From NCBI RefSeq assembly GCF_021535135.1, contig NZ_CP091036.1, positions 4,154,001 through 4,218,000 of the forward strand: a stretch of DNA of 64,000 nt. Direction: 5' to 3'. Position numbers and translations under genes: made by a program. This DNA is from Antarcticibacterium sp. 1MA-6-2. Lineage in GTDB: Bacteria; Bacteroidota; Bacteroidia; Flavobacteriales; Flavobacteriaceae. Of this stretch, positions 46,931 to 58,259 are shown one piece after another (the stretch's first letter is position 1; each line of letters starts with the position of its first letter). A model generated the notes under the pieces. That model saw nothing but the letters and a program-made list of their open reading frames with translations, was not told the DNA's origin and searched no databases.

Positions 46931-49220
46931 TTGAAAAGAACCCTCTTAGTTTTAGTAGTAATGACCTTGTGCTTTGGGAGTATTTATTCCCAAAGCCTAA
47001 AGGGCACAGTTATTAATGCCGCCACAAATCTTCCACTTGAAAATGTCAATATTTCTATTGAAAATGCACAAGCGGGAACAGTTTCTGATGGCAACGGTAA
47101 TTTTGAATTTAGGGTAGAAGAATTTCCGGTTACGGTTCGATTTTCAGCTATTGGGTTTGAAAACAGGACCAGAAGATTTAATTATGAAGACAGGGTAACC
47201 GTTTATATGGTTCCGGTTTCAGAAAATCTTTCAGAAGTAATAGTAAGAGGTACCTTAATTCCTTCAGAATTAAGAAAGGTGCCTGCAGCTGTTAGTGTCA
47301 TTTCTTCCGAAGATCTTCAACGCATTGATCCCACCAACCTTCCGCAGGCATTTAATAATGTGCCGGGGGTATATGTGAATCAGGGAGCTTTAAATACGAC
47401 GAAGTTGAATATTCGGGGGATAGGCGCCCGTTCCCAATACAGTACCAACAGAATTCAGGCTTATTTTGACGGAATCCCGCTTACTACTGCCGAGGGTGAA
47501 TTAACCCTTGATGATATAGATCCCGAAGCTTTGGGAAGGGTAGAAATTATAAAAGGCCCCACTTCCAGTATTTATGGTGCGGGATTGGGTGGTGTTATAA
47601 ATCTTTATTCTGAGCAACCTGCTGCAAACGAAACTAATGCAGAAGTAAAAAGTTTCTTCGGAAGCTACGATATGTCCAAAAATAGCGTGAGCCTTCGTCA
47701 CGGAACAGAAAACAGCCGGATTTATATTAATTTTAATGATTTGCAGACTAATGGGTATCGCGAAAATGGAGAGTATAGCAGGCAATCTGGTCTCGCAAAT
47801 GCCAGTCTCACCACAGCAGGAGGAAACACTCTAAGTTTCCTTGCTAATTTTACACGGTTAAAGGCTTATATCCCGAGTTCTATAAATGAAGAAGATTTTA
47901 GAAATGATCCTACAACAGCAGCTTTTACCTGGAGACAGTCCAGGGGCTATGAATCGTATGACAGGGGATTGCTTGGTGCTTCTTATCTGCACAACTTTTC
48001 TAATAAATTTTCTAATCTTACAAGCGTCTATGTAAATTTTAGAGATGCATATGAGCCGCGGCCGTTTGATATTCTAAAAGAGGAGCGGGTGTCAGCAGGA
48101 GCAAGGACACAGTTTAACTACGACATCGTTGTTTTTGATGCTGGTTCCCAATTAAGTTTTGGAGCTGAATATTACAAAGAATGGTACGAAATAGGAACTT
48201 TTCAAAATCTCTACGTGGAATTTGAAGACAGGGGAAGTGTTCTGGGTGAGCGCCTGAGCAATAACGAGCAGGACAGGAACTATACAAATTTCTTTGCACA
48301 GCTTAGGATGGAATTGTCAGAAAGATTAGATGTTGAAGCAGGCGTCAACCTGAACACAACCCGTTACAGCCTGACAGATCTTTTTGTAGGTGATGAGGTG
48401 GACCAGAGTGGTGACTACACCTTTACCAGTATTCTTTCTCCAAGAGTAGGTGTTACGTATGAAGTTGGAACCGCAAAAAATATTTACGCCTCTGTGAGCC
48501 ATGGTTTTTCCACACCGACCGTAGCCGAAACTCTAACTCCGGAAGGTTTAATAAATACTGACCTACAACCTGAAACCGGGTGGAACTATGAAGTTGGCTT
48601 CAAGGGAAACTGGTTTAATAACAGTTTGTATTCTGAAGTCTCATTATACTCTATCCAAATTACTGATCTTTTGGTTGCTGAAAGAATTGCCGAAGACCAA
48701 TATGTAGGAATCAATGCCGGAAAAACCAGCCATACGGGAGCAGAAATTTTTCTTAGATATGCATTTACCCTGGCTTAGTGAATTTCAGGTGAAGCCCTAC
48801 TTTAATGCAGCAATAAATAACTTTGAATTTAGAAAATTTCAGGACAGAGAGGAAGATTTTGAGGGTAATAATTTACCTGGAGTTCCTTCAAGTACAGTGA
48901 ATGTTGGACTCGATGCTAATTACAAAGGTTTTTCCTTTTACAGCAACCTTCTGGCAGTGGGAGAAATTCCTTTAAATGATGAGAACAGCAAATTTACTGA
49001 TCCTTACCGGGTGGTGAACCTGAGGCTAAACTACAACCTTGAGCTTCTACGAGATTTTACAATTGTATTTTCCGGAGGGATTAATAATGCTTTTGAGGAA
49101 CACTATGCGGCAAGTGTACTGCCAAATGCTGTAGGCTTTGGAGGAGCGGCTCCACGTTATTATTATCCCGGGAATAACCGAAACTATTTTGGAGGAGTAG
49201 GATTAAATTATAGTTTTTAG
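46931..49220 (+). CDS. TonB-dependent outer-membrane receptor, one apparent frameshift
   Basis: In order: signal peptide (MKRTLLVLVVMTLCFGSIYS), a CarboxypepD_reg-like domain (VINAATNLPLENVNISIENA), the plug (VPAAVSVISSEDLQRIDPTN, LNIRGIGARSQYSTNRIQAY, GRVEIIKGPTSSIYGAGLGG) and a beta barrel ending LNYSF. The frame breaks at 48773-48779; GCTTAGT read as GCCGGT gives TLAGEFQVKPYFNAA. About 762 residues. The start is TTG at 46931, 5 nt after the dehydrogenase stop; the next in-frame ATG would destroy the signal peptide. The imported ligand is unknown; the linked dehydrogenase suggests a sugar or the PQQ cofactor. Confidence 0.92.
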
Positions 49221-49225
49221 AACTG

Positions 49226-49678
49226 TTATTTATTCACTGCTTCCGGCACCATATGTGAAAAATTCCCTCCATTCTTTTTGATATCCTTTACCACAGTAGA
49301 GGAGATGTAGCTTTTTCCCGGAGAAGAAATTAAAAACACCGTCTCTATTCCGGACATTTTGAAGTTTGCCTGTCCAATGGTCTTCTCATATTCCATATCA
49401 ATGGAATTTCGGAGTCCGCGAAGGATAAAACTAGCATCTGCTTCCTTGCAGAAATCTACCGTAAGACCTTCATAGGTATCCACTTTAATTTTTGCTTCCC
49501 CCTGAAATGTGTCTTTTAAAAACTTTACCCGTTCTTCAAGAGGGTAGGCATATTTTTTATCTGCATTTATACCAATAGCAAGAATAATTTCATCGAAGAG
49601 AGGAAGTGCTCGTTCAATAATATCTACATGTCCTAAAGTGACAGGATCAAAAGATCCCGGAAATACTGCTCTTCTCAT
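49226..49678 (-). CDS. coaD: Phosphopantetheine adenylyltransferase
   Basis: This 150-residue nucleotidyltransferase catalyses the fourth step of CoA synthesis. It starts with AVFPGSFDPVTLGHVDIIER (the TxGH motif), has ILRGLRNSIDMEYEKTIGQA in the middle and ISSPGKSYISSTVVKDIKKN before the C terminus. Length and all blocks match CoaD. The frame is intact. It converges on the TonB receptor gene. Confidence 0.97.
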   Translation of the reverse strand: MRRAVFPGSFDPVTLGHVDIIERALPLFDEIILAIGINADKKYAYPLEERVKFLKDTFQGEAKIKVDTYEGLTVDFCKEADASFILRGLRNSIDMEYEKTIGQANFKMSGIETVFLISSPGKSYISSTVVKDIKKNGGNFSHMVPEAVNK

Positions 49679-49809
49679 GGTAAAAAGGTTATGTAATTAA
49701 ATATACTATTTACTTTCTCTAAATAATTTTTAAGAGTAGTTAGAAAAGCGAACAATTGAAATTTACCCTAAGATCAAAACTTAGATTAAAGATTTTCCTC
49801 CGTTGAGAG

Positions 49810-50788
49810 TTAACGGGCCAAAGCAGCTTCTATCGCACTTCCAAATAATTCTTTTAAAGATATACCCGCACTTATCGCCTGTTGTGGCAAAATGCTCGCT
49901 TCACTCAATCCCGGTGTTGTATTGATCTCAATAAAATATGGTTCGTCATTGTGAAAAATAAATTCAGATCTTGAGAAGCCTTTCATTTTTCAGTTTAGAA
50001 TAGATTAGTTTCGAAATGTCCTGAACCTTCTTTGTTTGTTCTTCTGAAAGCCTTGCCGGAGTAATTTCTTCAGATTTGCCCAGATATTTAGCCTCATAAT
50101 CAAAAAACTCATTTTCAGAAACAATTTCTGTTACCGGAAGAGCCAGAATTTCACCTTTATACCTCACCACTCCAACAGAAACTTCCATTCCATCCAGAAA
50201 TGATTCTATAATTACTTCATCATCTTCTTTAAATGCCACTTTTGTCGCCTGCTCCAGGTCTTCAGCCTTTTTCACTTTTGTAACTCCAAAACTGCTTCCT
50301 GATTTATTGGCCTTTACGAAACAGGGAATTCCAACTTTTTCAACTATTGCTTCAGCATCAACTTCATCTCCTTTGTTCAGGAAATAATTTGTGGCAGTTT
50401 TAATCCCATAGGGTTGTAAAACGCTTATAAGGTCTCTTTTATTAAAAGTTAAAGCAGCCTGATAAGAATCACATGATGTTTGGGGAATCCCTACCAATTC
50501 CAGGTATGCCTGTAAAAGACCATTTTCACCAGGTGTGCCGTGAATAGTGTTGAAAACGCAGTCAAAAACTATAGTTTTATCATTAATTTTAACTGTGAAG
50601 TTGCTTTTGTTGATGGGATATGGAGTGTCATCCTCTGTAACCACAAACCATTCTTTTTGCATAATGTGAACCCGGTAAGGCTCATAAAGGCTGCGGTCAA
50701 GGTTCTTGTAAACTACATTTCCACTGTTAATAGAAATACGATATTCGCTGGAGTAACCGCCCATTGCAATAGCAATATTTTTCTTCAT
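49810..50788 (-). CDS. ddl: D-alanine-D-alanine ligase, one frameshift in an A-run
   Basis: This ATP-grasp enzyme makes D-Ala-D-Ala for peptidoglycan. ATG 50788 begins KKNIAIAMGGYSSEYRISIN. Then FNTIHGTPGENGLLQAYLEL, FVKANKSGSSFGVTKVKK, EDDEVIIESFLDGMEVSVGV and PARLSEEQTKKVQ are seen. The frame breaks at a run of five A (plus T-run 49986-49990); removing one gives KLKMKGFSRSEFIFHNDE and the metal-binding end FIEINTTPGLSEASILPQQ, stopping at 49810. About 326 residues. This is a homopolymer error, not an RCCGGY site. Confidence 0.95.
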
Positions 50789-50890
50789 CCCTAATATTTG
50801 TACTTGTTTTCCGTTAAACAAAAATATGACTATTCACGGGTGCCACCAAAAGTCAGCCGTTTTTATATCTTTGCCTATTATTAAAATTCT

Positions 50891-51523
50891 ATGAGCTTTT
50901 TTAAATTTCTCTTTAGCAAAACCTTTTTGATTCAGTTAGGTTTGGCAGTATTAGCCCTGGTCCTAATTGCATTTATTACACTTCAGTGGCTGGACTTCAG
51001 CACCAACCAGGACCAAAGGATAGAGGTGCCAGATCTTGGCCGCTTATCCCTGGATGTGGTTGAGGAGCGTCTTAATGAGATGGATCTTCGGTATGAAATT
51101 TTAGATTCGGCTAATTACAATCCCGACTATCCTCGATATGCCGTTATTGAACAGGCGCCTCTGCCCGGAAAATATGTAAAAGAGAACAGAAAGATATATT
51201 TGACTCTAAACCCTTCCGGATACAGGAAAGTTACTATTCCCGAAAATTTAATTAGAAGGACCCGCAGACAGGTTGAGCCAACCCTAAAGTCTCTCGGCTT
51301 TGAAATTGGAGATGTTACTACAAAGCCAGACATAGGAACAGATGTACTGGAACTAAGACATCGCGGTCGATTGCTGGAGCCGGGTGATGAATTAATGAAA
51401 ACATCGGTCATTGATCTTGTGGTGGGCGATGGATCAGGAAGATTTGATATGGAGGAAGAGACCGATTCTCTTCAGGTGAATGACGAATATGACTACGAAA
51501 CAGAATCCAATGACGAATTCTAA
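50891..51523 (+). CDS. Membrane-anchored PASTA domain protein
   Basis: This 210-residue protein has one N-terminal membrane helix (LIQLGLAVLALVLIAFITLQ) and then two PASTA-like repeats outside (RIEVPDLGRLSLDVVEERLN ... EQAPLPGKYVKENRKIYLTL; VTIPENLIRRTRRQVEPTLK ... LLEPGDELMKTSVIDLVVGD). The C terminus is acidic. There is no kinase domain, unlike Gram-positive PASTA kinases. It probably senses or binds cell-wall precursors, consistent with ddl divergent next to it. It overlaps rluD by 14 nt or more. Confidence 0.9.
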   Translation: MSFFKFLFSKTFLIQLGLAVLALVLIAFITLQWLDFSTNQDQRIEVPDLGRLSLDVVEERLNEMDLRYEILDSANYNPDYPRYAVIEQAPLPGKYVKENRKIYLTLNPSGYRKVTIPENLIRRTRRQVEPTLKSLGFEIGDVTTKPDIGTDVLELRHRGRLLEPGDELMKTSVIDLVVGDGSGRFDMEEETDSLQVNDEYDYETESNDEF

Positions 51524-52567
51524 TATAGATCCCGAATTGGAATCTCAGGATGATGATCTATATGAACATCATAAATTTACTGCAGACAAAGGTCAACAGC
51601 CCATGCGGGTAGACAAATTTTTGATGAATTATATTGAGAAAGCGACCCGAAACAAACTTCAAAAGGCTGCTAAAGACGGAAATATTTTTGTTAATAATAC
51701 AGTTGTAAAATCTAATTACAAAGTGAAACCGGGGGATGTGGTGCAGGTGATGTTTGAACACCCACCTTATGAATTTCTCCTAACGCCTGAGGATATTCCT
51801 CTTGATATCATTTTTGAAGATGATTCACTTTTAGTAGTAAACAAACCTACAGGAATGGTGGTACATCCCGGGCACGGGAACTACAGCGGTACTCTTATAA
51901 ATGCTCTTGTTCATCATATTGATAATCTGCCTAACAACAGCAGTGAAAGGCCTGGACTGGTGCATCGCATAGACAAAGATACCAGCGGACTTCTCGTAAT
52001 AGCAAAAACTGAGATGGCAATGACCCATCTTTCTAAGCAGTTCTTCAAAAAAACCAGCTCGCGTGAATATGTTGCTCTTGTATGGGGGAATGTAATAGAG
52101 GACGAAGGTATTGTTGAAGGAAATATAGGAAGACATCCCAAGAACAGGCTACAAAATACAGTTTACACCGGGGATCAGGAAGATATGGGAAAATGGCTGT
52201 CACTCATTTCAAAGTGCTGGAAAGGCTTGGTTATGTGACGCTTGTTTCCTGCAAACTTGAAACCGGAAGAACCCATCAAATCAGGGTTCATATGAAACAT
52301 ATTGGCCATACGTTATTCAATGATGAGCGGTATGGAGGAGATAAAATTTTAAAAGGAACTACTTTTACAAAATACAGGCAATTTGTAGAGAATTGCTTTA
52401 AAATATTGCCACGACAGGCTTTACACGCCAAGACCTTGGGATTTACTCACCCTGTCTCTAAGGAATGGATGAGCTTTGAAACACCGCTTCCTCAGGATAT
52501 GGAAGCTTGTATCGAAAAGTGGAGAAACTATTCCAAAAATCAGAAGGATTTTTTAGACGAGGATTAA
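51510..52567 (+). CDS. rluD: Ribosomal large subunit pseudouridine synthase RluD, one apparent frameshift
   Basis: An N-terminal S4 domain (MRVDKFLMNYIEKATRNKLQ ... KVKPGDVVQVMFEHP) is followed by the synthase domain with the catalytic Asp in RIDKDTSGLLVIAKT, then HFKVLERLGYVTLVSCKLET and GRTHQIRVHMKHIGHTLFND. The frame breaks at 52193-52197 (ATGGC); an original ACCGGC gives GKPAVTHFKVLE, the conserved family sequence, and one continuous protein of about 350 residues. An in-frame ATG at 51480 is also possible; 51510 gives the smaller overlap with the PASTA gene. Confidence 0.94.
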
Positions 52568-52852
52568 ATTTTCTAAATTATCCTAATAAAGAAAGTTTTT
52601 GTACCTGCTTAATTTAGCTCTAGATCTAATATACCGATTTAAGATTTCTCTTTCCTGCTACCAGAAGCTTTGGTTGAAAATTTCAGTATTTAAACCAAAT
52701 CTAATGTGATGGATTATTGTCAATTTTTCTGCAATTCTTAATGTATAAACTTCTTCAATGGCTCTATTGGTAACTAATGACTATATGAGCCAGTCTTTTT
52801 GTTGTAGAATGTTATTTTTGCGCAAAGCCTTCAGTACAAATATTCTTTTTTT

Positions 52853-53616
52853 ATGAAAATTGTTATATCCCCCGCCAAAACTCTTGATTATGAAAGTGAC
52901 CTGCCAACTGGCAGAGGAACTCAACCTGCATTTCTGGAAACTACAGCAGCAATAAACAGCAAACTTGCCAGGATGAGCAAATCAAAGATTGCAAATCTTA
53001 TGGATATAAGCGCAAAACTTGCAGATCTTAATTACCACCCTAGACAGGGAATTTCAGAACAGTCATAATAAAGAAAATTCCCGGGCCGCTGTCTATGCTT
53101 TTGCCGGAGATGTTTACACTAGGTCTGGATGCTTATTCCCTTCCAGTAGACAGGTTAGATAAGCTGCAGGAGACTTTGAGAATCCTTTCCGGGATGTATG
53201 GTATTCTACGGCCACTCGACCTCATTCAGCCATATAGGCTTGAAATGGGTACTTCCATAGGAATAGGGAGAAAGAAAACCCTGTACGATGTTTGGAAACA
53301 CAAGGTAACTTCTCATCTAAATAAGGAACTTGAAAAGGATGAACTTTTTATCAATTTGGCCAGTAATGAATATTTTAAAGTGGTTGATACGGAAAAATTA
53401 AAGGTTCCAATTATTTCTCCTGTGTTTAAAGACTTCAAAAATGGCAAATTAAAAATTATAAGCTTTTTTGCAAAGACCGCAAGAGGAGCTATGGTTCGTT
53501 ATATTATAGATAAGGATGTAAAGAATTTGGAAGAATTGAAATCCTTTAATTATATGGATTATCGTTTTAGTGAAGCTGAAACTACAAAAGAGGAGGAGCC
53601 TGTATTTATAAGGTAA
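52853..53616 (+). CDS. yaaA: Peroxide stress protein YaaA, two apparent frameshifts
   Basis: This DUF328/UPF0246 protein limits iron-driven damage under peroxide stress (family knowledge). [20 protein letters not shown] at the N terminus, then [70 protein letters not shown] and [13 protein letters not shown]. Breaks: ACTAGGT at 53118-53124, where ACCGGT gives VYTGLDAY; and ACCCTAGA near 53036, a poorly resolved spot right after LNYH where the family has an Arg. About 253 residues. A -7-like box TATTTTTG is at 52813-52820. Confidence 0.92.
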
Positions 53617-53644
53617 AATAAATAACAAAATCCTCAAATGTGTT

Positions 53645-53669
53645 AAAGGCTGCAACTATAGCAGTCTTT
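53645..53669 (+). terminator. Terminator after yaaA
   Basis: AAAGGCTGC pairs with GCAGTCTTT (one G-T pair) around a 7-nt loop, followed by TTT. Confidence 0.8.
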
Positions 53670-53741
53670 TTTAATTTTATCCTTCTAAAAAATTAAATAA
53701 CTTTTCTAATTTCCGTAAATTCCGAAAAATTTATAGAAACA

Positions 53742-56700
53742 ATGAAGATAAAAAAAGTTTTAGTTGCAAATAGGGGTGAAATCGCTATCAGAATATTTAG
53801 AGCCTGTACCGAAATTGGAATTAAAACAGTGGGAATTTACACCTTTGAAGACAGGTATTCCCTTCACCGTTATAAAGCCGATGAATCTTACCAGGTAGGA
53901 GAGGACAAAGATCCTTTGAAACCTTATCTTAATATAGACACCATTATAAAGGTAGCTAAAAAAAATGAGGTAGATGCAATCCATCCCGGTTATGGTTTTC
54001 TTTCTGAAAATGCTGAATTCGCGCGGCAATGTGAAGAAAACGGAATAATTTTTATAGGTCCTAAAGTGGATGTCCTAAGATCTTTAGGAGATAAAGTAAG
54101 AGCCAAAGAAGTAGCTGTAAATAATAATGTTCCTATTATTCAGAGCAATGATAAGGAATTGGAATCTATAGATGTAGCCCTCGAAGAGGCAGAGAAAATA
54201 GGTTATCCTGTAATGCTCAAAGCCGCGTCTGGAGGTGGAGGTCGTGGAATGCGTGTAATAAGAGATGAGGAGCAACTACGTGCTGGTTTTACTGAATCTA
54301 AACGGGAAGCCGGAAATGCCTTTGGAGATGATACTGTGTTTCTGGAAAAATTTGTAGAAAATCCAAAGCACATAGAAATCCAAATAGTCGCCGATAACCA
54401 CGGGAATATGGTACATCTTTTTGAAAGGGATTGCTCTGTACAGCGCCGTTATCAAAAGGTGATAGAATTTGCACCTTCTCTGGGGGTTTCACAGGAAACA
54501 AAAGATAAGCTTTACGATTATGCTCTTAGGATATGTAAAGCCGTAAATTATAACAATATTGGTACAGTAGAATTTTTAGTAGAAAAGGATGAGATTTATT
54601 TCATTGAAGTTAATCCTAGAATACAGGTAGAACATACAGTTACTGAAATAGTTACCAATATTGATCTTGTAAAGACACAATTATTTATTGCCGGAGGTTA
54701 CAAGCTTAGTGACCAACAAATAAAAATTGAAAGTCAGGACAAACTTACCACGCACGGTTTTGCTCTTCAATGTAGAGTAACCACAGAAGATCCTACCAAC
54801 GATTTTAAACCTGATTATGGAATCATTACCACTTATAGAAGTGCATCGGGTTTTGGAATTAGGCTGGATGCAGGAAGTGTTTACCAGGGAGTGAAAATTT
54901 CTCCGTTTTTTGATTCTATGTTAGTGAAAGTTTCTGCCAGTGGCAGAACACTTGACGGAGCGTGTCGAAAAATGAGACGTGCTTTGGCAGAGTTCCGGGT
55001 GAGAGGGGTAATGACGAATATAGCCTTCCTGGATAACATCCTAAAACATCCAACTTTTCGCCAGGGAGAGGTAACAGTCAATTTTATTAAAGATAATCCT
55101 GAACTTTTCCAGATCCGTCAAACAAGGAACCGGGCAACAAAGCTTGTTCAGTTTTTAGGAGATATTACAGTAAATGGAAACCCCGATGTAAAAGCTATTG
55201 ATCCTAAACACAAATTTCTAATCCCCAATGTTCCCAAGTTTGATGAATTTGCACCTTATCCAAAAGGCACAAAGGATCTTTTAACAGAATACGGACCCGA
55301 TAAATTTTCACGCTGGTTGCGTCACCAGGGAAAAGTACAGTTTACTGATACTACGATGCGGGATGCTCACCAAAGTTTGCTCGCCACCAGAATGCGGACC
55401 TATGATATGATGAAGGTGGCTGAAGGTTTTGCGAAAAATCATCCTCAGGTATTTAGTATGGAAGTATGGGGTGGTGCTACTTTTGACGTTTGTATGAGAT
55501 TTTTAAAAGAAAATCCGTGGGAGCGATTACAATTATTGAGAAAAGCAATGCCTAATGTCCTGCTTCAAATGTTGCTTAGAGGATCTAATGGCGTAGGTTA
55601 TACTGCTTATCCCGATAATTTGATAGAAAAGTTTGTTACCGAATCCTGGGAAAATGGAGTAGACGTCTTTAGGATCTTTGATTCTTTAAACTGGATGAAA
55701 TCTATAGAACCATGTATTAAATACGTACGTAATAATACAGGTGGGTTAGCTGAGGCTTCTATGTGTTACACTGGTGATATCCTGGATCCAAAGAGAACTA
55801 AATATACGCTGCAGTATTATATTAACCTGGCGAAACAAATGGAAGATGCTTAGGTGCACATATATTAGGGATTAAAGATATGGCAGGTATCTTAAAACCT
55901 TATGCCGCAGAAGAACTTATAGGGGCTTTAAAATCAAATATAAATATTCCTATTCACCTGCATACTCACGACACCTCTTCTATACAGGCAGCCACCTACC
56001 TTAAAGCTGTTGAGGCAGGTGTAGATGTGGTAGATGTTGCATTAGGTGGATTATCCGGCTTAACCTCTCAGCCCAATTTCAATTCTGTTGTGGAAATGTT
56101 GAAGTCTCAAGGTCGAACTGAAGACATTAATATTGATAAATTAAACGAATATTCCCATTACTGGGAAGCTGTTAGAAGTTATTACTACCCTTTTGAAAGT
56201 GGCTTAAAAGCTGGTTCAGCAGATGTTTATCAGAATGAAATTCCGGGGGGACAATATTCCAATTTAAAACCTCAGGCAGAATCTCTTGGACTTTCAGATA
56301 GGTTCTATGAGATTACCCAAATGTATGAAAAGGTAAACGATCTCTTTGGGGATATTATTAAGGTAACTCCAAGTTCTAAGGTAGTAGGTGATATGGCTCA
56401 ATACCTGGTAAGTAATAATCTTAGTATTGAGGATGTTTTGGAAAGAGGAGAAACAATTTCCTTTCCCGCTTCAGTAAAAAGTTTTTTCAAAGGAGATCTA
56501 GGTCAACCTGAAGGTGGTTTTCCCGAAAAGATCCAAAAAATTGTTCTTAAAGATGAGGAACCTTATACCGAAAGGCCCAACGCCCAGCTGGAACCTATAG
56601 ATTTTGAAGCCGAGTTTGCAGAATTTAAGGAAGCCTTCAACGAAGGGATGGGAAGAGAATTATATATTACCGATTTCCTTTCTTATAAATTATATCCAAA

Positions 56701-57193
56701 GGTTTTTACTGATGCTTATAATCATCACAAGGAATACGGTAACATTCTTAGTATCCCAACCAAAAACTTCTTTTATGGTGTAAAACAGGGGGAAGAGATA
56801 ATTGTAGAAATGGACAAGGGTAAGACCCTCCTAATAGAATTATTGTCTATTGGTGAAGCTGATGAAGATGGACTGGTAGATGTATTCTTTAAGGTAAATG
56901 GTCAAACCAGGGCAGTTAAGATCCAGGATAAGTCTATAAAAGTAGAAAAGGTACAGCACACGAAAATTGAAAAAGGTAATTCTAAAGAAATTGGTGCTCC
57001 TCTCCAGGGATCTTTGGCTTCCATTCTTGTTAAACCAGGACAAAAGGTGAAAAAGAATGAACCTCTTTTTATAATTGAAGCAATGAAAATGGAAACTACT
57101 ATAACCTCTAATTCTGAAGGGGAGATAGATAAGGTTGTACTACGTGAAGGAGAGATGGTTTTTGCAGATGATCTTGTAGTTGTCCTGAAGTAA
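53742..57193 (+). CDS. pyc: Pyruvate carboxylase, one apparent frameshift
   Basis: This single-chain biotin enzyme has about 1150 residues. In order: biotin carboxylase (VANRGEIAIRIFRACTEIGI; KAASGGGGRGMRVI; FIEVNPRIQVEHTVTEI), carboxyltransferase (FTDTTMRDAHQSLLATRMRT; MEVWGGATFDVCMRFL; HLHTHDTSS), and the C-terminal biotinyl domain with EAMKMETT. The frame breaks at 55848-55855; GCTTAGGT read as GCCGGT gives EDAGAHILGIKDMAG and fuses both halves. It makes oxaloacetate to refill the TCA cycle. The start is ATG 53742. Confidence 0.96.
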
Positions 57194-57199
57194 AATTTA

Positions 57200-57880
57200 A
57201 TGAAGGAAAAGGAAAAAGAAAAATTTCACCACAGGCACCCGTACAGGCCTTTTATTCCTGAAGATGCCACTAAATTAATAGTAGGAACCTTACCTCCTCC
57301 AAGGTTTACCACAGGAGATCTAAAAGAGGGAGATGTAGATTTTTGCTACGGAAGCAGGGATGGTTTTTTGTGGATCATCCTGGACAGGTTGTTTGATTTA
57401 AACCTGAAATTTGAAAACACTGCTGAAGCTATAGAACAAAGAGAGCACTTTCTTATTAAAAGGGGTATTGGTATTTGTGACATGGTTGAAAGCAGTCGCC
57501 GGGAAAAAATTGATGCGTCAGATCTTGGGATGATGGAGGTAGAGATGCGGAATATGATCCAAATATTACGAAATCATCCTAAGGTTGATACCCTTCTCTT
57601 CACTTATGGAAATAGTAAGAACGGTCCGGAATATTTTTTTAGGAGACATATAAGACTTAGCGGAGAAAAAATAAATTTGAAAGTTGTTTCCAATGAAGTT
57701 CCGCGGGTTCATCAATTTGTCCTTGATGGCAGGCTGATCAATACCGTTTCCCTAACAGCGCCTTCAGGCTCGGCTAACAGGGCTATTGGAGCTTTAGATG
57801 AATATAAAAGCAGAAAACTAAAAAACCCTGAATTCAATACAATTGATTTCAGGGTTCTTCAGTATAAAGGATATTTTTAA
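57200..57880 (+). CDS. Uracil-DNA glycosylase superfamily protein
   Basis: This 226-residue protein has the UDG-superfamily start KLIVGTLPPPRFTTGDLKEG, then VDFCYGSRDGFLWIILDRLF, IKRGIGICDMVESSRREKID and, near the end, SLTAPSGSANRAIGALDEY, where the active-site loop of the superfamily (S-P-x-x-x-N/R) is expected. It resembles an uncharacterised flavobacterial branch related to the Mug/TDG type. A role in base-excision repair is inferred. It follows pyruvate carboxylase by 6 nt. The frame is intact. Confidence 0.78.
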   Translation: MKEKEKEKFHHRHPYRPFIPEDATKLIVGTLPPPRFTTGDLKEGDVDFCYGSRDGFLWIILDRLFDLNLKFENTAEAIEQREHFLIKRGIGICDMVESSRREKIDASDLGMMEVEMRNMIQILRNHPKVDTLLFTYGNSKNGPEYFFRRHIRLSGEKINLKVVSNEVPRVHQFVLDGRLINTVSLTAPSGSANRAIGALDEYKSRKLKNPEFNTIDFRVLQYKGYF

Positions 57881-57894
57881 AACGGGAGGAAAAA

Positions 57895-58029
57895 TTATTG
57901 AAGTTCTTTCTTATCCTGGTCAGCCATTGTGGTTGGTTTGATCTTAAACTTTTTCCGTTTAGGCCTTAACCTTCCGTGGGTTCCAAGAGCAATTTTTCCG
58001 CGTTTTGTTTTCTTATCACCTCTACCCAT
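57895..58029 (-). CDS. 30S ribosomal protein THX
   Basis: This 44-residue, strongly basic ORF begins MGRGDKKTKRGKIALGTHGR, the signature of the bacterial THX protein that sits in the 30S head. A 20-residue tail (KFKIKPTTMADQDKKELQ) follows. Its ATG overlaps the stop of the 48-residue upstream ORF by one base. It is too short for usual ORF cut-offs. Confidence 0.85.
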   Translation of the reverse strand: MGRGDKKTKRGKIALGTHGRLRPKRKKFKIKPTTMADQDKKELQ

Positions 58030-58175
58030 TATTTCTTGTTTTTTTGATCTTTGATCGTTTTTTCGTCTATATCAAAATCATTTGTATTTTCTCTTCTGTT
58101 ACCAATTTCGCTAAGAGGTTCTTTAGTGTCTTTCCCGTCTTTTCGGGTTCTTCTATTATCTTCTATACGTCCCAT
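58029..58175 (-). CDS. Small charged protein co-encoded with THX
   Basis: This 48-residue ORF (MGRIEDNRRTRKDGKDTKEP ... FDIDEKTIKDQKNKK) is predicted to be disordered and highly charged, with no cysteine or hydrophobic stretch. Its TAA overlaps the THX ATG (TAATG), so the two are translationally coupled. I do not recognise a family. Confidence 0.55.
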   Translation of the reverse strand: MGRIEDNRRTRKDGKDTKEPLSEIGNRRENTNDFDIDEKTIKDQKNKK

Positions 58176-58259
58176 AATCTTCAATTTTGTGATTTATACC
58201 TAAATATAATGCTTTGAAAACGAAAGAACTCCTAAGAAGCTGTTAGTTTTAGGTTAAAG

